Source: Tuctoria greenei (taxonomy: Eukaryota; Streptophyta; Magnoliopsida; Poales; Poaceae). From it: a stretch of DNA of 64,000 nt. The notes beneath the pieces were generated by a model that worked only from the letters and a program-made list of their open reading frames with translations, ran no database searches and had not been told where the DNA came from. The stretch spans positions 8,276,565 to 8,340,564 of the forward strand of contig JAYESD010000005.1 of NCBI GenBank assembly GCA_036927565.1. Reading direction: 5' to 3'. Shown here one piece after another: positions 56,473-64,000 of this stretch (positions within the stretch are counted from its first letter, which is position 1; every line of letters begins with the position of its first letter). The position numbers were made by a program, and so were the translations under genes.

Positions 56473-58036
56473 ATGTCAAACTCTCAAGACGAAATTTCTG
56501 ATTTCGATGCCGAGATGGACCAAGAAGCCCTACTTCGGTCCTCGACGGGCCAAAACAAGAAGTGACCTTCTGAGCCAGCCCCCTCCCCTCCTCAGTCTCA
56601 GAAAAGGGTGGCTCGATGCAAGGTGCCTGCTTCCAGGTCTTCTACTTGTGGTGGCCCTAGCTCGGCAAGTGCCCGCCAAGCAAAAGGGAAAGGCAAAGGG
56701 ATCGCAACGGCCCGATTGGCCCTCTAAAGATGTCAGCTCCGAAGCAAGGGGCTCATGACCCCGCAGAGGAAAGGTTCAATGGGAAGGGCAACGACTCAGC
56801 TGCAAAGCTCAGGAGTGTGGATTGCTACAGCCAATCCAGGAAGGTTGCAGACGGAAGATTCTGGAGCAACTTCCATGCAGACTTTTACAAGTCCGTCTAC
56901 CTCCAGAGGAAGACCCTAGTGGTTCACAATTAGTGGATAGATTGGGCACATCTTGAGAGGAAGAGATGCTCTACCTTTGATGAGGTGATCGAGGCAGCTG
57001 AGACATGGCTTGAAGGACCTCTTTGCCTTCAAGTACAACTGGAATGATGAATTGATAGCTCAGTTCTATGCTACTTGTCACTTTGCCAGTGATGAGGAGG
57101 AGCGTGTGACTTGGATGACTCACGGGTCTAAGTACACCATTACCTACAATGAGTTCGCCAGTCTCCTCCACTCGGAGAACACCGACAACGACTTGCTGGT
57201 GATCCACAACCTTGGGGTCTTGGAAAAGGATAGGATGAAGTTCCTCTATGAGCCCAACTCCAAGTTCATCCCTCCCTCCACAAATAACATGAAGCCCTTC
57301 TTTGTGGTGCTTAACAGAGTGCTGAGGAAGACAATTGCCCCGAAGGATGGGGATGCAGGGAGTGTACAGAGCTATCTCCAGACCTTGATGAAGGTCATAA
57401 GCAAGGCCCGCAAGTTTGATGTGTGTGACTATATCTAGAATGATATGGTCAACATATCTAGCACCCCCAAACAGATCCTGTGGCTATGTCCCCTACCTCA
57501 TGTTCATAATTGAGAAGGTCACAGACATCGAATTCATCAAATATGTGGATCACACACCATTGAGGCCTCAAAAGCCTCAACAAGCAAATGTTCAAGCTGC
57601 TCCCTCTCCTACTTGTAGTGCAGAGGCTCTGACGAGAGCGAGTGGAGATGTCAGGGCTGACCCTGCCACTAGGGCAGCTCCTCAAAAGCGATCTGCAAGT
57701 GGCATATTCAAGTACTTTGCTGCTATTTTTGCCTCCCGCAAAAAGGCCGAGGTGAAGGCCCACAAGATTAATAAGAGAAGAAAGGATCACAGAAAGTATG
57801 TCAAAGAGAATGTGAAGCAGATTTGTGAAAAACTGGAGATGGAGCCCATTGGATCTCCAGTAATTTTTGAAGATTCCGACTCTGACTACACCAAGCTCGG
57901 GCCCTTGACTCCCTCCGAGCTTGCCTATTTTGGCATTGGGGGCTCGAGTGGCTCTGTTCCTCCTCCTCCTCCTCCTCATCATCATCAGCCCAAAGATGAA
58001 GATGAATACGATGAGAGGACCGACAGCGAGGCTTGA
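56473..58036 (+). pseudogene. Extra gene between pol and 3' LTR (plant transposon protein domain)
   Basis: Same strand as pol. It begins MSNSQDEISDFDAEMDQEAL at 56473, stops at about 56563, and continues in other frames through a basic GKGKGIA segment and a WSNFHADFYKSVY block. The best preserved part, 57007-57436, contains LIAQFYATCHFASDEEERVT and WMTHGSKYTITYNEFASLL, matching what is annotated in plants as a putative plant transposon protein domain (Transposase_32-like). The C-terminal part (57440-58036) is basic, then acidic, with a proline and histidine run. The position is that of the env-like gene of SIRE elements, but I see no signal peptide or membrane span, so I do not call it env. 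Confidence 0.65.
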
Positions 58037-58488
58037 AGACTAGGTCCCTCCCCTCCTTCTTTTGGTGTCTTGATGCCAAAGGGGGATAGATTGAAGGGGG
58101 GGATCTTAGGTCTTAGGTCTTAGCTGTAGGATGCGAGGAGAGCTTCCTTTTATGATTTTTGTCTATTTTGTGGGTTGTAAAACTTTTAATATGCTCTTAT
58201 GATACTTATGGTCCTGTGATGCAATTTTTTGAACTACTTATGAAGTAATTGATGAAATATGTGATTTTGCTCTTAGAATGTCATATATGCTTGTTGTTGG
58301 TGTGTTAATGTCAATTATGTCATTCTCATTGTTTCAATGCACTTAGTTATGCATCCCACCATAAAATATGCACATATGGATCATGTTGTCATTGCTTAAT
58401 GTATTTTAAACTCATATGTGCATACTTTATCAAAATATCAACTTTTTATCATATTTTGTGAAATCTCAATTGGTTTTCATCAATCACC

Positions 58489-58501
58489 AAAAAGGGGGAG
58501 A
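58489..58501 (+). promoter_or_regulatory. Polypurine tract
   Basis: AAAAAGGGGGAGA ends one base before the 3' LTR and would prime plus-strand synthesis. Confidence 0.8.
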
Positions 58502-58502
58502 T

Positions 58503-60050
58503 TGAAAGTGCATCTAGGAATACCTTGTGGGTTTTGGATGATTTATGACAAGCACCTAACCACTTTGTTGAGATGAGCACATGTTTTAATGAGAAAATGA
58601 GCAAAGAGCCAAAAAGAAGGGAGAATGAGGAGCAATGTGGAAAAGAGCTCAAGGAACAAGTGTAGTAGATCATTGTGTATGGAGTGTGTTAAGGAAACAC
58701 ACCCCAAGAGCTCAAACACAAATAAACACACACATTGCACAAATCTATACAGGAACGGACTAGTCCGACTAACACCGGACTAGTCCGATATCTTTCTGCA
58801 CAAAGATCAGACAAGTCTAATATCACCACGGACTAGTCCGATATCTCTCTGACTAGAATCGGACAAGTCCTCCCCAGTGCGGACTAGTCCTCAAAACACT
58901 TCACAAGTTGCACAAAATCGGACTAGTCCGGTCACACAATGGACTAGTCCGATATCATTCTGATGAAATCAGACAAGTTCGATATTGGCACGGACTAGTC
59001 CGAAAACCCTCTGACCTAAATCGTACAAGTCCTCCAAGTGCGGACTTGCCACCCTATTCACTTAGGGTTTCACTAATCCGGACAAGTTCAATTATTATCG
59101 GACTAGTCCGAAGATTTCCAGAAGCGAAATCAGACAAGTCTGCTTCTAACCGGACTAGTCCAATATTTTGGGACACCTAGGGTTTGCTACACACAGCACA
59201 CTGGACTAGTCCGATGTTCACCACGGACTAGTCCGATCTTCCTAAACCCTAACGGTCACTTTTAGAAACCCCATATAAATAGATGTGCACATACCAACTT
59301 TTACATCTCTCGAACCCCTGCGCCATCACATCTCCCAAGAGCCTCAAAAACACATCTCTCCATGAAATCAAAAGGCACAAAGATCAATCCCTTGAGGATA
59401 CACTTTGGAACATTGGAGAGACACGATTCATCACTCATTGAGCTCTTGGTTTGATTCCCTAACACACTCCTGTGTTTTTCATTGTAATATTTCGAGTGTG
59501 TTCTTGGTGGAGTCATTGTTGTAATCTAGGGGAGCCCTCAACGTGTGAGAAGGCCCCTTGAATTTGGTTATTTACCCTTTGTGATAAGTGAAGAGGATTG
59601 ACCTTTGTGGCGATCTGACGAGGGTAGGGTTGGAGAAGACCCGATCCTTTTGTGTACTCCTCAACGTGGATGTAGGTTGCCTCTGTGGGAACCGAACCAC
59701 GAGATAAATTGCTTGTGTTCTTGCTTTGCGTTCGTTGCTCTTATACATCATATCAATCTAGGGTTTCAATCAATCTCGCTTACTTTACGTTGAAACATTA
59801 AATATAAGATTGACTTGTGGTATACCCTAGTTCATAATCGTGTAACACTTCAATTACAAGTATATTTCCGCTGCATACATCCTGGAATCAAATTAATCGA
59901 TCAAACTTGATTAACCTAGTCGGTACACACCGGACTAGTCCACACTTGACCTAACTAGTCCAATATCTCAAGTTTTGATCTGGTTGTTAAGTGTTGCAGG
60001 TTCCGACAAAATTCAAAAAAGCCTATTCACCCCCCTCTAGGCCACATTCA
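58503..60050 (+). repeat. 3' LTR of the SIRE-type element
   Basis: The 1548-bp LTR is closely similar to the 5' LTR with small indels. The palindrome array spans 58750-59240, the TATA box is at 59274-59281 and the terminal CACATTCA ends at 60050. Confidence 0.92.
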
Positions 60051-60178
60051 ATTAGTTCATCAATTCCTCAAAATAAATTAAAAGTAGGATATAACACAAG
60101 TTGTTTTTCACTAACTTTTCAAATAAACTGCTCTTTTGATCAAGTTCAAGCTGTGCCAAATATGATCTATGTGAAATG

Positions 60179-60665
60179 CACTACTACAATAAGCCTTATC
60201 GCAGGCGGCTCCAAACCTATTATCACACACGGTTTTTAAAACCGCCTGAAATGAAGAGCCTGTGATAATCCGAAATTTCACAGGCGGAGAAGTGACACTG
60301 CCTGTGAAGACACATTATCACAAGCAGTTTTTTACTTAGGCTAGTCGCCTATGAAGATAAGTTATCACAGGCGGGTCGTGCAACATATATAACCGCATGT
60401 GATAATTGTGTCATCACAGGCAGGTCGTGCAGCATATATAACCACCTGTGATAATAGTGTTATCACAGGCGGATCTCGACCTACATCAAGCCGCATGTGA
60501 AGGCAGTTTATCGTAGTCGGTTTCTACCATAACAGTAACCGCCTGTGATAATTAGGTTATCATAGATAGTTCTTTACCTATCCCTAGCCGCCTGTGATAA
60601 TTGTTTTTCACAGGCAGGTCTAGCCATTGGTAAATAACCGCCTGTGATAAGGTATAACCTATGCA
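60179..60665. repeat. CACTA copy 2 subterminal repeats
   Basis: About a dozen units with TTATCACAGGCGG or CCGCCTGTGATAA cores, in both orientations, match copy 1 at 11754-12150. Copy 2 has one or two extra units (near 60420). Confidence 0.8.
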
Positions 60666-60852
60666 GTACTAGCTGCTGTTATTTGTAATTTCCAGGTCAA
60701 TTCAATATAATCACAGAATAGAAGTCAACAATATCATCACATAAGTCAACAATATCATCACAGAAGTCATCTCACAGAAGTCAATTTCACTAAAACAATA
60801 TACATATGTACAAGTTACACATACAATTTATCTCATAGTTTACAAGTTTTCA

Positions 60853-62856
60853 CTAAAAACTATTGGCATAGTCGCAAAGTTCTGGCACATCAGCTATTGC
60901 ACAATTCTCATCAAAGAACTGCCCTCTTTTGTGCAAAATTTCACGACGAATGAATTGAAAGAGTTCAGCAACAATCTTATCGGCTCCTCCACCAGGAATA
61001 CTTCTACAAACCGTCCATTCTTCGTGTGCTGCAATGAAACACATAACAAAGTTTAGAATGTGTTGGTTTGAACAATCTCAAAGTATAGATCAAAGTGAGA
61101 GTATACAAGAATTTATTTGGTATTTTTGGAGCAGTTGTACTATGAGCAATTGAATTTTGAAGTTGGAATCAAAATATAAAAATAAATTTTCTGGTAATAT
61201 TGAACGACAGAGAATATAAGTATTAAACTATGCTAGTTACAATGAAAATGAAACTCAAAAGTAAGAAAATAAGATATCAACATTAAGGATAACTTACATC
61301 CTCACGATTCACTAAATATTCGTTGGCGGTCCGAAGATGCTCGCATACATAATACCCGCATAAGACACTCCCAGCAGGCTGCTTCGGACAAGCATAATAC
61401 GTTTTAATGTCCAATGCATTCGTATTAGGAGGTCTCTGACTGCCAAGCTGTTCCGCGTAAAACCGCCAAGCGCTGTAATACAAGAAATGTCATATAAAAC
61501 TTGTCAACACATTCTAAATGTGTGTAAATTAAAATTATTGAATAACGTACAATTTCAAAATGGAAAGGAAATCTTTGGAACAATCTGGTGGGAAATCGGC
61601 CGAGTCCAAGACTGTTGCCATTCCCCGCGTTGGCTTGATGAAGATCATTATGTAGTGATTACTGCAAACATACAAACACACGTGTTAACAATTACCAATA
61701 ATTGCTATTTCAATGTCATGTGTCGAACTTACTCGAAGTGGTACGGAGCCTTTACGAGGTCCTTGCCGTCTCTCACAAAGTTAAACATCGCATGTCCTAT
61801 GTAAGCTGCAACTTCTGTCCTTCTATCCTTCTTAAGTTTTGCGATTGCTTTTTCAAATTTTTTTTTCACGTGCTTGAACTTTGCTGAGTCTCGATCCGCC
61901 TTGACGTCGAATAGCGACTTGGCAATCCGTGTAGGGTCAAGGATACCTGTCTTGCGTTCCATCTTTTCATTATCCATGTATTGCATCCTATTGAAGAAGT
62001 CCAGAATTGTTATAATATCATGAAATGTGTATGCGTGTAGTAAGAAAAGCAAATGCAAAATATTAGAGGCACTTACAAGCACCAGACGAGCAACAGGTTG
62101 ATTTCGAGCATGCCTCGATGGAAAAGGAGATGCAGCTCTTCAAATAAAATGACTCGTCTATCTTCTCCAATGCTCCAGAATGCTTCTTTTGGAATACGAA
62201 ATGTGATGCAATCAATCTCATATTTTGTGCTGGCAAGGATGTACCACTCATGCATTCTTTTGAGCGGGGCAGGTTGTTTACTAAGTTGTACGGATGTCAT
62301 GAACGGCTTCCCATTCTCAAATTCAGGAGGAACATCCTCAAGCTTGTATATTGGAACTCCTGGTTTAACTAAAGCCGTCCGCCGATTATACATGACACCG
62401 TCTTCTTCCCACTCCTCGATATCTCCTAATGCTGGCTCATGAGAAGAACGAGATGCACTCAATTTCCTAATATTTTCCTTCATAGTTTCCAAATACTTTG
62501 ACACTTCTGATGAAGGTTTCTTAATTTCGTATGGGCTAACTTTGATAGGCATTAATGATCGAGGAGTAATCGTCGAAAGTTGCACACTGGCTTGTTGTTG
62601 AACCTGTTGTTCAACTGATTGCTCTTTACTCCCAATAGCTGGCTCTAGTACTACTCCAAGTTGTTGCTCAAGTGGTTGCTCTTTACTAGCAACAACTTGC
62701 TCTGGTACTGCTTGAAGCTGTTGTCCAACTTGTTGCTCTTGTATATCTTTACTAGCAAGGTTATTATCATCCTTGCTGAGACATAGGGAGAGTGGATCTT
62801 CCTAGACTGGGAGTGGATCTTCCTGGACTTTCGGCTTAGAAGATGGGGTTGCAGTA
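60853..62856 (-). CDS. CACTA copy 2: Ulp1 (C48) protease end of the Transposase_24 gene
   Basis: Splice sites define five exons on the minus strand: 62856-62077, 61987-61733, 61661-61551, 61472-61298 and 61028-60853, with a stop at 60853. Introns start GT and end AG, with strong GTAAGT donors at three of them. The product is the C-terminal part of a CACTA protein with a Ulp1-type cysteine protease domain. The triad is visible: His in SNHYIMIFIK, Asp in ATVLDSADF, then Gln and Cys in KQPAGSVLCGYYV. Ulp1 enzymes remove SUMO-like modifiers; the role in transposition is not known. These exons look open and intact, unlike copy 1. The upstream part is cut off by the LTR at 62857, so the gene is partial here. 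Confidence 0.8.
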
Positions 62857-64000
62857 TGTCGGTGGTTTGGAACCGGCAGATCTCCTGACACTACTAAAGT
62901 GTTAGAGGAGTTTGATGTTCGGTGTGGGCGCGCGGAGATTCAAGAAGGTGAATTGTAAATGACACAGGAGACACAAGAGTTTACGTGGTTCGGGCCGCCT
63001 GAGCGTAATACCCTACTCCACGGGATGTGTTGATGTTGTATTGGATGTATGAGCTTGTGTCGAGCGTCTAAGGCACGTCACTGAACGTGTCGAGTCCGTC
63101 GTCGGCCTGTCCTTTTATAGTACAAGGGCAGGCCGTTACAAATTAGCCTGGCACGACAGGTGGCCCTGGCGGTTACTAGTATTGATACTCATTCAACATG
63201 TTTAATTGCCCTTAATGACCGGGTAATGGGCTTTGACAGCAACGTTACTGGTAATTAAGGTCATCCGACCGTGTGTCATTAATATGGTATTAATGACACT
63301 TAATCGGATCTTGAAGTCCTTGATTCCCCTTTGAAGATCCGGAGCCATTGTGGAGTCTTCCGGAGGTCAGAGGCTGAAGCTCTGACGGTTGGACACGTGG
63401 CAGCTCTGGAGCATACTACGGGAAACAGGCAGCTCCGGAGCTACCTGACACATGTCAGGTCCAGAGCTTCTCTTGGTCTGGGGTTAAGTCCGGAGGTGCC
63501 ATTTCGGTACATGGCCCAGGGCTTCCCCCTTGTGGGCGGTAGCTCCGGTTTGATAGTACACGTGGCGACCCTGGGATTAACCATGTTGGAGAAGCGGGTC
63601 CGGTTATATCTGACATGTGGGCCTCCGAAGGTCTTCAAATCAAGTAGATGACTTTCCTTTGAGATCTTTGTAACCTGAAGGGGTGTACGGTTTCCAGGGT
63701 ACCGATAGTGGCCCCCTGGACTTACCTCCGGGGAAGACCACTGGGGTAAAGTCATTCCGCCGGAGGTGGGTCCATCCTCGTGACTTTTGAACTGAGTCTT
63801 CAAAGGTCTTTGGATGTGCTGTTGGCGAGGGTTTGGAGTTAAATCCTCGCCGTGTGGTGTATCCCGCGTGCGGCAGATGAGATCTTTGGCGTGCGGATCT
63901 CACGCAATTGAAGGGCGCCAGTTCCTGATACGAAAACCGTATCGGTTCCGCGCGCCTTGTCAGGCTGCCGCCTTCGGGCTTCCCGCCTCATGATGACAAC
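62857..64000 (-). mobile_element. Second Tat-lineage gypsy element (continues past the window)
   Basis: The LTR is 62857-63707 (851 bp; TGTCGGTGG to GTACCGATA, with the terminal CA mutated to TA). The internal sequence 63708-64000 closely follows 16222-16510 of the full element, so this is a second member in the same orientation with its 3' end here. CAGTA (62852-62856) precedes it as one half of the target duplication. The rest lies outside the window. Confidence 0.88.

Larger units (their letters stand above)
48888..60050 (+). mobile_element. Ty1/copia retrotransposon, SIRE/Maximus type
   Basis: The 11.2-kb element has LTRs of 1532 and 1548 bp that both start TGAAAGTGCATCTAGGAA and end CACATTCA. 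The PBS TGGTATCAGAGC (initiator Met tRNA) is at 50422-50433 and the polypurine tract AAAAAGGGGGAGA at 58489-58501. Flanks TTTAG and ATTAG agree at four of five bases. Long LTRs, a large space between pol and the 3' LTR, and the LTR start fit the SIRE/Maximus lineage. It has frameshifts and an integrase deletion, so it is not autonomous. Confidence 0.9.
60179..64000 (-). mobile_element. CACTA transposon, copy 2 (continues past the window)
   Basis: It starts CACTACTACAATAAGCC, a cleaner terminus than copy 1, and carries the same subterminal repeats and gene end in the same orientation. Alignable sequence runs to 62856, where a gypsy LTR begins. The right end is outside the window. Confidence 0.85.

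Overview
The window looks like nuclear DNA from a grass (Poaceae, probably panicoid; the subfamily is a guess). The basis is GC-rich intronless host genes with grass-style codon use, many Stowaway and Tourist-type MITEs, Ty3/gypsy Tat-lineage elements carrying an antisense gene, SIRE-type Ty1/copia elements, and CACTA transposons whose subterminal repeats carry GGCGGTT-like cores. No sign of bacterial or organellar DNA was seen.

Layout. 1-2547: the end of a gypsy-type LTR inserted into a truncated copia element (gag side and one LTR kept). 2548-11753: a gene island with an intact RING-H2 E3 ligase gene (4481-5299), several MITEs, and a 365-bp foldback element (9626-9990) made largely of palindromic 21-mers with a perfect 10-bp target duplication. 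11754-33409: one CACTA transposon broken by a solo LTR (14106-14952) and a full 13-kb Tat-lineage gypsy element (15382-28338). 33410-43570: a second gene island with a bZIP transcription factor (37124-37792), a spliced minus-strand gene of unknown function (40837-43328), a MULE-like MITE, a nested solo LTR and an intronic hairpin. 43571-48638: a copia element full of nonsense codons. 48888-60050: an 11-kb SIRE-type copia element with an additional degenerate gene between pol and the 3' LTR. 60179-64000: a second copy of the same CACTA family, again broken by the same gypsy family (62857 onward).

How the parts relate. The host genes are unrelated and sit in two islands between nested transposons. 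The CACTA elements carry a Transposase_24-type gene fused to a Ulp1/C48 cysteine protease, plus a tnp2 remnant in copy 1. The Tat-lineage element has gag, protease, RT, RNase H, a second archaeal-type RNase H and integrase on the minus strand, and a spliced Transposase_28/coiled-coil gene on the opposite strand. Three insertions of one LTR family hit about 430 bp of the same CACTA gene, each with its own target duplication. In three element families a short repeat array lies directly upstream of a TATA box: G-box 55-mers, the GGACTAGTCC palindrome, and CTCAGGCGG motifs. This recurring layout, the palindromic array that is also translated, and the foldback element are the most unusual structures here.
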